A stretch of 64,000 bases of DNA from Carnegiea gigantea (taxonomy: Eukaryota; Streptophyta; Magnoliopsida; Caryophyllales; Cactaceae), in assembly GCA_029747015.1 (NCBI GenBank), contig JAKOGI010000005.1:1906191-1970190 (forward strand), given 5' to 3'. Positions 45,117 to 58,279 of this stretch are shown piece by piece. The notes under the pieces are model-generated. The model was given only the letters and a program-made list of their open reading frames with translations. It was not told where the DNA came from and ran no database searches. The position numbers were made by a program, and so were the translations under genes. The stretch's first letter is position 1. The number at the start of each line of letters is the position of its first letter.

Positions 45117-47310
45117 CCCCCCCCCCCCCCCCCAAATACTTTATGATATCATGTAATGTGAACTAAGGAATAAGGACATCCGAGCCTTTTGCATTATGAA
45201 CTTTGAATATGAATTCATGCGGATATAATACATAGATCATAGCTCATTGATTTTCATCAGGAATTATTCAATAATGAAGGTCTTTATCTGTCAATTATCA
45301 TAATATTTCTTTCAAGTTGGATTTATTATATCATATAAATACTATTTCATAAAATTATACTATAACCAACGCTCAAGAAAGACAGTTTGAAGTCAAAAGG
45401 CACAGTTTATGAACAGAATTGTGCTGTTTGTATAGATTCGGATAGAAATACATTTATCATTAGTTTTGTTGAGATATGTATCTATTATGATATTTTAGAA
45501 TTATTCTTAGCAAACAATTATCAACTTAGATATGTATGACTTTTTATCAAAAATTTTCTTTTCTATCGAGATTTACAGGCAACTACTGGCTCCAAAAATA
45601 AAAATTAATCGTGCATCATGAATTCATTATGATATGATATTTTGGCCTGATTGGGTTTAATAGCCTGTAAAGTTGGGCTTGAGAGGTTATTGTTCTAAAT
45701 TTAAGTGGGCCCAACGTGGCACTATACAGAAGTCAAGATGGGCTGTGTCAACAACCCATTGTCTATTTTCTTAAGATTCTTGCACAGTTGGGAATAATTA
45801 AAGAAGAGGCCTAAACTTCCACCCTCTTTCATTTTGTACGACACAAGCACCATAGTTGTGACATAAAGTCGTAAACAGAAAGAATTTTTTTTCTGGGTGC
45901 TATCATCGTTCTAAATGAGAAAGCTAGAGAGAGAAAGAGGGATCAACCTAACCCACTTGCACCACACCTTCGTAACTCAAGCTTCATTATCCGATCATAT
46001 TTTAAAATATCTCAAAGGAATATTGGATAATAATGTACTGTACGTACTTGCACCATAATAATGTATCAAATTATTGCATACGTTTAAAATGCAGGAATTT
46101 TTAAGTGCATTCAACTACATATGTTGAATATGCACTTACATCACCAATTGAAACCAAGGTTCAAATCAGTTTTGGTATATACACAATAAATATGCTCATA
46201 GTACACTGCATGGATCTCCAAATTTAAATTTGGAACTTGGAAGTATTATTATCCAACACGCCCAAGGTATGATATATTATCGTCCAAAATTTCAATCTTA
46301 AATCATTTTTTAAAAAAAAGAAACAAAAGAAGCTATATGATGATCTGATACTGTGTTTCATGTTAGTTGATATTGCAGGAATAAAAGTGATAAACCGATA
46401 ATCCCATTAATTTTTTGAAATTTTCAAGAAAACCTTCCTCTCTCCTTGTTTAAGTAGAAAATTAAAGTCAAAGGGTATAGAACTTGTTCCCATTTAGTTC
46501 TGGAGAACTTCACGTTGATTAATTGACGTTACTATAGAGTGTACCTCTCTCTCTCTCTCTCTCCCCGTGTGTTAAGGGCGAGTGAAATCATTACTATTAA
46601 TTTGCCCTCCACCCTATGAAGTTGAGTAATCATTTTGATGTAGATATTCTTGCATCTCAATCATGATTTGAGTACCTTTCATAAAGTTATACTATGTAAT
46701 AAACCTTATCAATTAAGATCCGAGTGGTTAAATATTTTTTTTTTTTTTTGGGGGTGCATTTGATAGGGACAAGGCCTCAAAATTTCTAGAGATGAGTCAG
46801 ATGACTAAACATGGATTTTCGTTGATCTACTTTTAGGTATTTGACCATTTCCTCTATTTGCTAAATAATATTGGATGTATAGGAGAGATATCAATTCCTA
46901 TATTATTCTCATAAGAGTATATATTCTTATAAGGCACGTGAGTGTATATATATAAAAATTTGTCTATATAAAAAATATGCATATATAAAATACCACATTT
47001 CTTTTTAGAGTACATACACACAAGGAGAAATCAAAGTTGTAAAAAATGGAAAGAAGCCTTGGAATATACGATGAAGACATTGCTTGATATACATGTCATA
47101 TTGACCCCCAGGTTGGATATTTCCTATTTCTATTTTGAGGTAGATATATATAATTCATCGGAAATTCTTATGTGCTCCATCACCCTAAGACAGTAAAGTC
47201 TTAACAAGTAAAAGTGTGTTATTATCGACAGTCAAAACTAATCAAATGTGAACTTATATTAGAAACACCATCCACATAGATGTGCGGATTTATGTCGCAA
47301 CCCAGGAAAA
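45117..47310. other. Intergenic DNA, no gene seen
   Basis: The stretch starts with an 18-base C run (45117-45134) and holds a CT repeat (46543-46563) and a T(n)G(5) block (46735-46754). No coding region or clear transposon end was recognised. Confidence 0.5.
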
Positions 47311-47724
47311 GCAGGAGGAGGTGGTGTATTGAGAAACCATATGAGCTAGTGGATTAGTGGATTCACGGCCAACTTTGGCACTAGCTCATCTGTCAAGATG
47401 GAGCTACTTGCCCTAATTCAAGGCCTTCGACTGGCATGGACTGTGAGTTAAGAAGCTCCTCATAGAAGTCGATTCGGCAAAAGTGCTCAACAAAATGCAA
47501 GTCCCAGCGAGGTCCCACCACCTTCATTATTTCATTGTCAAAGAATGTTAGGACTGCATATATAACGCACAATGGAGCGTGGTCATAGATCATGGCTATC
47601 ATGAAGCCAACAGAGTCGCTAATCAACTCGCAAATCTAGATGCGGAACAATAGGAGTCGCTTATCTTGCTCGACGAACCCCCCGATTCAGTCAAACCCAA
47701 TTTTGTTAAGAGATATACTTGATG
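47311..47724 (+). pseudogene. LINE 3' end with dead RNase H domain
   Basis: Plus-strand translation gives GGGVLRNHMS*WISGFTANFG, SSSVKMELLALIQGLRLAWT, then after a frameshift LIEVDSAKVLNKM, HYFIVKEC*DCIYNAQWSVV and GYHEANRVANQLANLDAEQ*, then LLDEPPDSVKP. This is the plant RNase H-like (RVT_3) layout, including the conserved E-V-D and H-x-x-A-N-x-x-A-N steps. Three in-frame stops and one frameshift make it non-functional. It is followed by a TAATAAAA-type tail region, as at LINE 3' ends. The 5' end is truncated. Confidence 0.8.
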
Positions 47725-50077
47725 TAACTTATTCCTGCCTTGTGCGTAGTTAATAATAAAATTTAGAACCAGACCCCTCGTTTTGACCCCCCAAAAAAAG
47801 AAATACCATCCACATGTATAAATCAAAACGCAAAATATGACATGTTCTTCTATTTTCGAACTAAGCTGGTCCATCCATCAAGATTTTTTTTTCTTCCCCT
47901 TTTTCGGTGCAAAGTCCATCCATCAAGATTACATTCAAGGCCGCATGCATTTGAAATTAAAAGAGGAAGAATTAAAATGGAGATAATAAAGAGTAGGGTT
48001 CACAACTCACAACCCACTTGCATGCTTCCTCACCCATTTATATATATACGTATCTTGAAGTCTGCCATGTATATCAATAAATTAAATTAAAATTTGGTGG
48101 TGAACAGGCTAAGAAATTAAAACCAGTGATCATGATACCTTCCAATATAATCCGGACTATAGATATCATGATTAGATGTGAAAGTTTAAGGTATCCAAAC
48201 CATGTACCATATATTCAATATAGTACTGGTACATTAATTATAAAAGACAAAATCAAAGAACTAATTGGTGAATTGCTTACTATTAGGTAACTGGTTAGGT
48301 ACGTACTCTAATTTACGTCTTTTTGAATGGCCAGATTGGCCGAATAACCACCTGTACAAATTTGTACAATAGAAATGAATGAATGACTAGGGATCTAGAT
48401 AGGAAGACGAACATAAAAGCAGCTAAAGATGGACCCGTACAAAACGAGTTAATGTTTTCTTTTAAGTTATTATTTATTTAACCAGATGAACTCATCAACA
48501 TGTATACTGTAAATTGCCTTCCAAGGACAAGAAAATTCATAGATGAAAATGTTACCTTTCAAATAAGCATAAACGCTTTTTTATGGACTCTCTTACAAAG
48601 ACAATACTTCCTTACCTTTCAACCATATGCGACGAAGCAGACAGCAAATGCATATCACCAACCTACGACGACAGAAGGAGGGCATGAGGAGTTAATGGAC
48701 TGGTTCAAAGGGTACAGGTACTTTGCTCTCCCTTTTTCTGGTGCTTTTTCCCCCCCTTCCCCCTCTCATCACAGGCGTAACAACCTAGAAGTTGACATTT
48801 AGTTCCTTGTACTATTACTTCTTGAAAGAATCAGGCCCAATCATTAATCAACTCGAACGGTAACCTAATACATACTATTAGGTATTAGCTCGTTGGAACT
48901 CAAACATATGCCTGTGTTAAATAAAGAGGTACATGACAACAAATTCTAATCCGCCTCAAAGAAATACCAATCGAACTTTTAAATTTCATGCATGTGAGAT
49001 TATATATCTCTTATTTGTTTCTTCACAGCGAACCAAATAAAATATCTTTAACTTCTAGTAATTTCATGCATAGTAATTGTTACTATCAAATATTCCAATA
49101 GTACTTTTGTGATCTCCCTCAACATGATATGGGGTTTGTACATAATTTGATGTCTCCTTCACTTGATATGAAGTTAGTGCCTTAATCTTTATCTAATTTT
49201 ACATCAACGAAAGTCTAATATCAAAAAAAAAAAAAAAATGAAGGGAAAAATAGATTTAAAAAAAAAGTGAAGGAGCAAGTGAGAAACAAGCTCCCACAAG
49301 ATTTGGTATGTGTTCCCTTTGATATGGAGGGTTCTTGGTGCGTGGCGGCTAATCATGGTGGAAAATGGAAAAGCCGCGTCTACCTGCCCACCTATAATTT
49401 GGTCGATTTGTCCCCTCCATCCACCTTGTGTTTTTTCTCACATGCTAAATAATAATGATCATTATTATAACTACAATAATCATTCCGCAGCAAATGAATG
49501 TTCCATTTAATTTTGAACGTAATTTAATAAATGTTAATAAAGTAGTCTATTTTAAGTTAAAATACCAATTCTAGTATCCTCGATATTTGAATTCAAAAAT
49601 CTTATTTCACATATCCATCATTTTTATTACTATATTTTATACTCAAAATAAAGATCGTTTGAAAATGCTCATAAATTTAACACTTTCTATTTTAAGAAAG
49701 TGTACGCTATTTTGGGATGTTGTAACGAAGAATAAGGGATGTTCTTTTCGGGATGAACACTAGATTATCGTATAGAAATTATAAACGAATACCTTTTCAA
49801 TTTGGTACAAAAGACGGACTAAGTTCCAAAAAATTTTATAATTAATATACACGTCATAAATCTAGACCAAGCGACCTAGCCTGTATAACATCGGCAAACA
49901 ATTAATCCATAATATCTAGGGGAGGGGGAATAAATAAAAATATTACAGCCAAACCCAACATCTACATTCATACTAGCAAGGTTATCTGGATTAATTTCAC
50001 AAAAGACCTTTTCCTCCCACATGGATAGATTGGACGGCGCTTTGCATTTGAAAATAATAGCTTTCATTTCTCACGAG

Positions 50078-50118
<41 letters not shown>

Positions 50119-51799
50119 TTGACGACCCCTTAGGCAATTTATGTTGTATTTTTAGGAGTATATATTTCAGTAAGGTATGTGATATATTTTACTTACATGT
50201 ATTTATTATATAGACAAATTTTCATATATGTATGCTCATTTGACCTATAGAAAGATATGCTCTAACGAGTATAACGTAAGAATTGAAGCTAGGATATATA
50301 ATATCATTGCTTTTTTGTAGTTTTATAAGAGTACATGTGATAAAATGAGCTAGAGTAAAATGCATGTATAAATGAGTATATTTTAATCTTAATTACGGAA
50401 AATAAGCTCTAACTTTGAAACATAGCAGACCTGATCAAATTAAGAATTGGGTTAGGTTGAGGGTATGGTGGTGAGGGTCAATATAGAGGATTTTTTTTAC
50501 TCTAACTCTATCTGACCCTTACGCAAGTCAATCATACCGCATATCCTTAATCTTGATCCTGACTCTATGGATACTATGGATACCCTCGGGTCATCAGGTC
50601 AGACCCCATCCTTAAATTTTCACTATATAGAAAATGAGATTTCGCTAGATTTTCTTTTTGTTATAAAGTTCAACATTAAACATCGTACAAAATAAAATAT
50701 TAAATGATAATATAATATTTTAATAAAATGTATCGTAATTACAAACATTCTAACGCGTAATGTAGTGATTAAGACGATTGGTTCACTACAACAACTACTC
50801 CAAACAACAAAGATGGAGCATTAGAAGGTTACGAGACAATGAGATTTGGAAAGGTGAATGAGGGGGGAAAGCTAAGAGGAGACGAGAAAGTAGAGAGCGA
50901 AAATGTTTTGAATATATAAAACCTAAAGTATCTTCTGTCGATTTTAAATTTTAATTTTTTTAATAAAAGTGAGGGTCAGCGGGTCTGGTTAGATAGTCAA
51001 AATTTCTATCTGAACTCGACCTATTCATAGTCGGTACTCTCAGTTCGAAGGTCAAGGTGGATTGAAGATTAAAAAAAAAAAAAACCCGACCATAACCCTC
51101 CATTTTTTAGGATGGATCGAGTCGAGTGGAATCCCGACCCGTTGATCATATGTAAACCATACTAAGAAATCTTGAATGGTAATCCTACACAGCAATAAAT
51201 AGTGCAGCGATTTTACGATGACACATTGTGACGATTCAGTGAAAAGGTTGTCTCATCATACTGAAAATAGGAAAAATTGAAGGATCAAAATTTAAATTAA
51301 ACAAATAAAATAAATTGGTAAGGCGCAAGAACAGAGAAAGAATGGGTATAGCAGGCCCAAAATCACACATGGGCTGAAAAATGTACGGACTAGACTTGTG
51401 CCGCTTTTCAGTGCTCGCAAGACCCGTGAGACTGGGCCGCTTAATTGTTGGATCACAAAACAAAGCCCAGAATTTCAGCCCTGTATCAATGAATGCTGCT
51501 TCTTTAACCCTCAAAGCCCAAAAGAAAAATATCTTTGCTACACCAAAAATGCTAACCATGCTTAAAATTTACGAATTGTGACATCACTGTTCATTTACAG
51601 AGTAAGAAATCTTATTGCTTTTAGGTGTGAGCGTTACATAAATTCCCATCAAGATGAGGAAACCAAAGACGAACAAAAAGGCTAAATTTTGTCTTTTGTA
51701 ATTTTCGTTGTAGTTTATGATTTAGTTCAACAAAATTCAAATGGAAATGTTATCACTTTGGATTTTCTATAAAATACAGTTCTAGAATTTTTTGTGCAT
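47725..51799. other. Intergenic DNA, no gene seen
   Basis: No supported gene. It includes the microsatellite at 50081-50118, an A-run (49221-49235), and a region with facing GGGTCAG/CTGACCC words (50440-51130) that may be an old hairpin MITE. Several short open reading frames have no recognisable domain. Confidence 0.5.
50081..50118. repeat. (AT)n microsatellite
   Basis: AT units run for about 38 bp with one GT interruption. Confidence 0.93.
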
Positions 51800-53060
51800 A
51801 GCTGTTATAGTCAAAACTACAAGCGCACAGTCTAATTGTAGCGAGCAACTGGCGAGTACAGATCGATTCCTCATGGAACTTACTTTCAATTGCCAAACCT
51901 AATTAAATTACTCAGTCTAGGCAAATCAAGTCTGCTGGTTTCATTGATTAACTAAGAAATTGATAAAAGTTAAGAATATGATTAACAACATAATTACGTT
52001 TGCGAATCAATTACCAATCCCATCAAATTTGCACAAGCATGCAACATGAATGGATAAATTGTCAATTTGGCACATACCCTTCCTCTTTAAGGGTTGAGGA
52101 CTAATCCTAAACTACAGTCGCCTATTTTCATGAGACTAAAAATCGAACGGCTACAAGATCTACAATCTCGAATTCTAATTGGAACTTCAATTATTTTCAT
52201 ATCAAAATTCTAACCGTCTACTAAGTCACACTATGTAAAGGTTTCATCTCTCAACGTTTCCCTGAACCCTAATAGAAATAGGTGACAAAACTCTTTCAAG
52301 CAATTCATTGAACATGTGGTGAGTGAAGTGGAATTCAAGAACACAAACATGGAACAAGTATAGTTTGGGACTAAATCATGATTGAACTAGGCACAATTGA
52401 CATTAATCCCAAAACAAATTGAGAGATTTAGCCACTAAACATAATGAAAGCTACAACATAATAATTGAAAAACATCATACTAACAAGAACCAAAGTAATC
52501 CATAATAGAGAGAAAGATCAAGAGAATGAACTTCGGAACTAAAAATATGAATAAATTACGAATATCAACTCCAACAATAATAATCTTCAAATTGCAAAAA
52601 GTGTTCCTATGCTAAACCCTAAAACCTGACTTTGAGAGAGCTGGGAGAAAAATTTTATGAAAGATATCCTCTCTCGTCCCTCAAAATATTACATTTAATC
52701 TAAGTCGGATAAGAAACAAGAATGCATAGCGTGCAACGTTGCTCGGTCACCGGCATGAAAGTTCCGGGACCAGGGATGCATGAGCGTGCAAAAGTACACG
52801 GCCACCTATGTAGCTTTCAGGTTTCGATGACTAATGGATATACATGGCCGTGCAAAAAGTGCGTAGCCAGGCATGCAAACATTCAACATTTTAGCTACTT
52901 TTAGTAATTTTGCACAGTCGTATAGTTATGCATGGCTACCCGTACAAATGTGTGAAACTTTATTCTTGCACCCTTGAACGTTCTCTCCAACACCTCGAAC
53001 CTTTTCCTTAACCAAAGCATCACTCCTTGTTCATCTTTGAATCATTAATAGCGAATTATC
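51800..53060 (+). mobile_element. Possible non-coding relic of a long LTR retrotransposon
   Basis: ACTACAAGCGCACAGTCTAA, then GAGTACAGATCGATTCCTCATG, resembles the 'cis' stretch seen near the ends of plant Tat/Athila-type gypsy internal regions. A long passage with no coding sequence follows, with words such as GGCCGTGCAAAAAGTGC repeated in variant form (about 52780-52940). No LTRs or coding domains are present, so this is only a tentative call. Confidence 0.33.
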
Positions 53061-53542
53061 TCAGGTTGGGGTAAAAATACCTACATAAAGAAAAATTCAT
53101 GCAGATAAGATATTTATGAGCAAGAAGGATAAAATACAATTGAATTTTTTATTGAATGTAGGAAATATGTAAAAAAGAGCGGTGGATTTGATGGAATAAA
53201 ACACCGAAATTTAAAGGTTTATCAATAGCAACAGATTGAAATCTAGCTAGTATAAGGTGCAAGGTCTGGATCAATAATCTTCCATGATTTTCTTGACACG
53301 TCAAATTCTGAAGCACTCCATATTAAATGTGATAAAACAAATAGAGGAATCTTTTGAGAACCCATGGAACAATTGAATTTTATTAAAGACTTAGAAGTGT
53401 AATCGCCAACAACTTCCTCCCATTTAAATTCTCATTTTCTCCATGCATTTATGGCGCCCTACAATACATGCAATTTTCCTAGAAGTATCCTGTATGTCAT
53501 TGGACGAAAAAAAACAGTTAGTCCATTGTGATTGAAAATAAT
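53061..53542. other. Intergenic DNA, nothing recognised
   Basis: AT-rich sequence with no coding region or repeat structure that I could recognise. Confidence 0.5.
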
Positions 53543-54689
53543 ATACCCTTGAATTTTTAGTCAGATGTAGTAAATGTTCTTGAACTTCAAAATTTAAGCA
53601 AATATCCTAGGGATAAACAAGATGCTTTTATTTCTTTACAATTATTGATGATGTGGCATTTAAAATAGTAATGTGGCATTTAAAAAAGTGATGTGGCTAA
53701 ATAAATTATATATAACATGTTGACATGTAAAAAAAGTTGAAAGTATGGAGCGAACTCAATACAACATTTTTAACAAGGAAACTTAGAATAATAATATGAA
53801 TTAATTGTTAAAGTCAACCTAAATTAAATTTAAAACAATATAATTCAATTTTGACTCAAACTTGATCCTACTTTGATCTATTGAACTGATAAACCTTTGC
53901 AAATCGTATTATCGGGATTTTTTTCCAAATGATTGCACATAATTCATCTTGACCAGCTATTATATAACCTAACTTCAAATTAATCAAACTTAGATCTTAC
54001 TTCGTCTTGAATCTTTTCACGGTAAAATCAATATGTTATATAGAGTTAATTGAATCCAATGTAGTCATATGAAATTTATCCAAATGAATTACCTTTGATG
54101 TAAATAACATTGTTAAATGTGAGTTAGTGTCCTGAATATGATTGTCTTTGCATACATATCACATTAATGTCAATTGACTTCAAGTCGCTAGCATGGCTTA
54201 AGCTCAAGTTAGATTAATATATGATCAAAACATATGTAAATTCGTAATTATCTTTTCCATAAAAAATGCAATTAAATTTAGACTTATTTCATGTTAGTTT
54301 ATCTGGATAGTACAAATTGGAATTCAATTGAATACTAGTTCTAAATTTTTGATACAAAATTATAAATTATTTTTATATTATTAATTAAGTGTCGATTAAT
54401 TTTTTTAGATTTTCAATACTTCAAAAAATATTTCTTCCCACATCGGCCTCACGATGTGTGTGTTTAAGATTTTTTTTAAAAAGATTTTAACCTTATATTG
54501 GTGATTGCATTAAGCGATGTCATTAATTCAGAAAAAAAGATAAATAAGTCATGTCATCATTTTTATGTTTAACAAACCATGTCATCAATAAAATAATAAA
54601 AAATAGATTGTTTAATTAATTCAAGGGTCATTTGCTTTAACTTCTAAATTGAGGGGTATTTTCCTCCCTAGCTACAAGTTCAGGGATAT
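53543..54689. mobile_element. Candidate DNA transposon with ~70-bp inverted ends
   Basis: The left end starts ATACCCTTGAATTTTTAG; the right end, read inward, starts ATATCCCTGAACTTGTAG. Both continue to a shared ...TTAA(A)GCAAAT core about 55-65 bases in, so the inverted ends are long though diverged. Between them is AT-rich non-coding DNA. Long ends suggest a Mutator-type non-autonomous element. No certain target duplication was found. Confidence 0.5.
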
Positions 54690-56697
54690 CATATATTAAC
54701 AACTCGATTGAACATCCGTGGCTGGATATTATTAACCATATGGATGCAATATGGGGATAATTTCATACTCCCAATTAACAAATGTATTCCCTTTTCTTGG
54801 AAAACTCATGCAAATGGGCAAAGTAAACGGTGACTAGCTACCTAAAGATCGAGACTAAGTCAAGGCATGGAGTTCTAGTTAGTCTTCATCGTCTTAATTA
54901 ATGACTGAACCAATTAATATAGGGCAACTCCCTATTAAGTCAACCTTACATATAGTGATATAGAACAAATCAAACCAGGGTGGTTGTTGAAATGCATGTA
55001 TGCATGGTGCAATATGGCTGGCTCCATCAAGCGATTAATGTGATATCTGTACGTATTGCAACTTGATCGATCTCCCTCCTCGTCACATTCAATTGCCTAG
55101 CTACTTGCCCATCCTCGAGTACTAGCCATGGCCCATATGGCTGTAATGGTGTTTTCGAGATATATGAGTACGGTTTAGTTTTAATGCAGCCTCAAAGTTA
55201 AAAACGATTTTTCTTCTTTTCGGATTCAACGTACACATATCACTAATACATCATTGTTAGTAAACAATTCTTCTCGATAGCCACCATTCAGACTTATGGA
55301 AGGGTATCTTCTGTACGTCTAGTCATCATTGTCATCACAACTTATTTTTCATATGATTCAATTCAATACATTAGTTATGGTTAAGACAATTTTTAAAGTT
55401 GATAAGACAACAAAATAACATAACTTATAACTTGTCTTTAACTATATGATTATGAGCCGACGTACTTTGAGAAAACATCAACCTAATTTTGCTTCATAAA
55501 CTAAGGAAGAGATCCACATATACAAAATAGTCCATGAATTTGAACTTTGCTCCACACAGTTTTGGTAAACACTAAAACATCATGTGGTGAATACAACGAC
55601 ATTAATTGGTGATCATCAGATTCATCACATAGAAAATCATCAGTGCCTCCCATATACTCTTCCATTGGGATCATTTTGATATCACATGGATGAATTTAGG
55701 CAGACTGTGATGCACATGATTGTGTCCCATTGAGCTAGTGCTTAATTGACGTTGGTCGATGGGGAAGGGGGGAAAAAGACAAGATTTGAAGCTGGGATTG
55801 TATGGGCCATTTCAATCAATAATTGGAAATCTTAAAGACAAGAATTAATACAAAAGATAATTTATCTTTATTTTACACTGTTTAAAATGTAGAAAGCAAA
55901 TCTATATCTCACAATCCTATTTAGGGTGAGACAACATATTTGTATCTCACAATCTCATTCAAGGTAAGACAAACGAGAACATTAGACTATCAAAAGATCG
56001 AAAGCTAGAGGTTGTGGATCATGATCATACACTACTATATCCTACAACGGTCACATATAGACACCGATACACACACGAAGAACGTAACAATAATTGGTTC
56101 CAGTTAGTAATAACCTTGGATATATATAAATACACACACACACACACATATATTTATATATATATGAAAATACGTTCAGATATATAAAAATCTCTCTTGT
56201 ATCATCTCGTTGTACACTAGTTAGATAAGAACGTGGCCCCCTCATGGCAGAAAATCCCTATATAATGCATATGACATTCAATGTTAAAGCCAATCATGTA
56301 TCATATGTATGCAAAAAAAAAATTGATATTGAGAATTGAGTGTGTTAGGAGCTTCTCTTATGATGTAGAAAACCATGACAGTGTACGTTGACATATGAGT
56401 TGTAAGCCTCCTCGAAGTAAATGCACCTCTTATTTGATATGACTAAGAGACAAGGGGCCCAGTTACTCAGCTTGCATGGTAAATTTTTGCCTGTTTTAGT
56501 TTGACTTAAACAAGTTTGAGCATCCTTGAGACTTCATCTAGCCATGCACGCATATGGCAATAGACTGTAAAGTAGTAGTTGTTGCATTGCCTAGCTATAT
56601 GTTCCTTCGTATATTACTTCAAATAAAAGGAAAGGTATAGTACAGCCCCTAGTTTTTATGAATTCTATTGGTTTAATTTCGGTTTCATTTTTTTAAT
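54690..56697. other. Intergenic DNA, no gene seen
   Basis: There is no supported gene. An AC/AT microsatellite lies at about 56130-56165. No transposon ends were recognised before the copia element. Confidence 0.5.
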
Positions 56698-56702
56698 GAA
56701 TT

Positions 56703-56916
56703 TATTGTGATAGCATTAGACTTCTATCTTCCCTAGTCATCTACATGTAATAGAATTAGTAACTTGTGTGACAAATCATGCACCTAAGGGTTAGCCATGC
56801 GCCTATCTCATGTATAAATACACCTTTAGTTTCTTCAATCAAAGCTATGAAAAGCAATAGAAAATCAATGAGTTTATGATCAATGTCAAATTCTCAAACA
56901 CATATTTACTTTATTA
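56703..56916 (+). repeat. 5' LTR of the copia element
   Basis: 214 bp, starting TATTGTGATAGC and ending ACTTTATTA. It contains TGTATAAATACACC, a TATA-like site that could be the promoter (about 56810-56825). Confidence 0.93.
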
Positions 56917-56929
56917 TGGTATCAGAGCC
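56917..56929 (+). other. Primer binding site of the copia element
   Basis: TGGTATCAGAGCC directly follows the LTR. It matches the 3' end of plant initiator-Met tRNA, the usual primer for plant copia elements. Confidence 0.93.
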
Positions 56930-56964
56930 TTGAGTCTTTAGTTGATTAAAACCAAAATCAAACC

Positions 56965-57840
56965 ATGACTAACAAGAAATTTGTCATAAACACTCACTCA
57001 CCTTATTTCTTACATCTCTCTGAGGGACCTGGGGCCTTGATCATAGCTGTGATCTTCGATGGAAAAAATTATAACCTATGGGAGAAGGCAATTAGAACCT
57101 CTCTTAAGTCTAAAAATAAATTAGGTTTCATAGAGGGCACCATAACCAAACCAACATTGAAAGATGGAGAAGATACCACCGAATTACAAGCCTGAGAGAT
57201 GGCTAATTCGATGGTCTGCTCCTGGATACTTAATGTTATCGAATCTAAACTTCGAACTAGCATTGCCTGTGTTGACACCGCCATCCTTATGTGGACCAAC
57301 TTCAAGAAATGTTATGCAGTGTCTAACGCACCTAAAATCCACCAACTTAAAACTGAGCTTGCTGAATGCAAGCAAGGTGGATTAGAGGTCGTAGAATTCT
57401 TTTCGAGACTTATGGGTCTTTGGAGCGAACTAGAATATCAAGTACGATACCGATGTTGTACTTGTGGTAAGTGCGAATGTAAAATTAGTGAACAATTGAT
57501 TAAGATGGTAGAAGAGGAAAAAGCTCATCAGTTCCTGATGGGACTAAATGATGAAATCTACGCCAATGTCAGAGGACAAATTCTAGCTATTGAGCCCTTG
57601 CCTTCTCTTGATAAAATATTCAGCATAGTCCATCAAGAAGAGAGCCATAAGCACATGATGATCTCGAGAGATGAACGACTGGAGTCAGCGGCTGCCTTCA
57701 CTGTCAGCACTGGTGGCACCCGAACCAGGCCAAGCGTACGTGATAAAGGCACCTATGGACACTACAGCAAGTTCGGGCATGATGAGGCTGGATGCTTCGA
57801 GCTAATCGGCTATCCACCCGGGTGGAACTCACGTGGCTGA
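56965..57840 (+). pseudogene. gag: copia gag, with an internal stop and lost zinc knuckle
   Basis: The frame begins MTNKKFVINTHSPYFLHLSE and carries the copia gag landmarks LWEKAIRTSLKSKNKLGFIE, WILNVIESKLRTS and NAPKIHQLKTELAECKQGG. A TGA at 57193-57195 lies where related proteins have Trp (before EMANSMVCSW), and the frame stops at TGA 57838-57840 where Arg would be expected in the Gly/Arg-rich tail. The CCHC knuckle is spoiled: the expected first two cysteines read GTYG, leaving only H and the last C of GHDEAGCFELIGYPPGW. The protease that should follow could not be recognised. Confidence 0.85.
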
Positions 57841-58279
57841 GGTCGAGGATGCAGAACCAAGGGTGGTCGAGGTGGATGCCAAGGAGGTCTACACAGCAGA
57901 GGCGACGGATGTGGAGGTGCTCACGAGGTTGCAGCAAATTCTTCGGTAGCAGTCGAACAATCTTCGGCAGAGCCGACTTTCTTTTCTTTCCAATTATATT
58001 TTTTCTTACAACTCATGTCACGGCTCAGAGTGATGGAGCCAGTGGCGTTGAATTTGTTTTTTTTTTTTTTTGCTTTTGTTTTGGCAGTAGGGGTTCGGCG
58101 CATATGACGGGTGTGCAGTCTTCTTTGTGAAGTCGATCGTGGCAGCAGTCGTGATGGATTTGCCTAATGGATTTAGGACTTGATGCAAAATTAAGGAGTT
58201 GTGGTTCTTCATGAGGTCTAAAATTACAGATTGTTTTATTTGTGTCATACTCATTGTACTTATATCAGTTGCTAAGGTA

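Noticed and set aside
52722..52904. 60-residue Cys-containing frame that could pass for a small secreted peptide
   Set aside because: It has no signal peptide and no family pattern, and it lies in a probable LTR-element relic.
57704..58254. Minus-strand open frames beneath the copia gag and pol region
   Set aside because: They are shadows of plus-strand gag/pol sequence without any domain.
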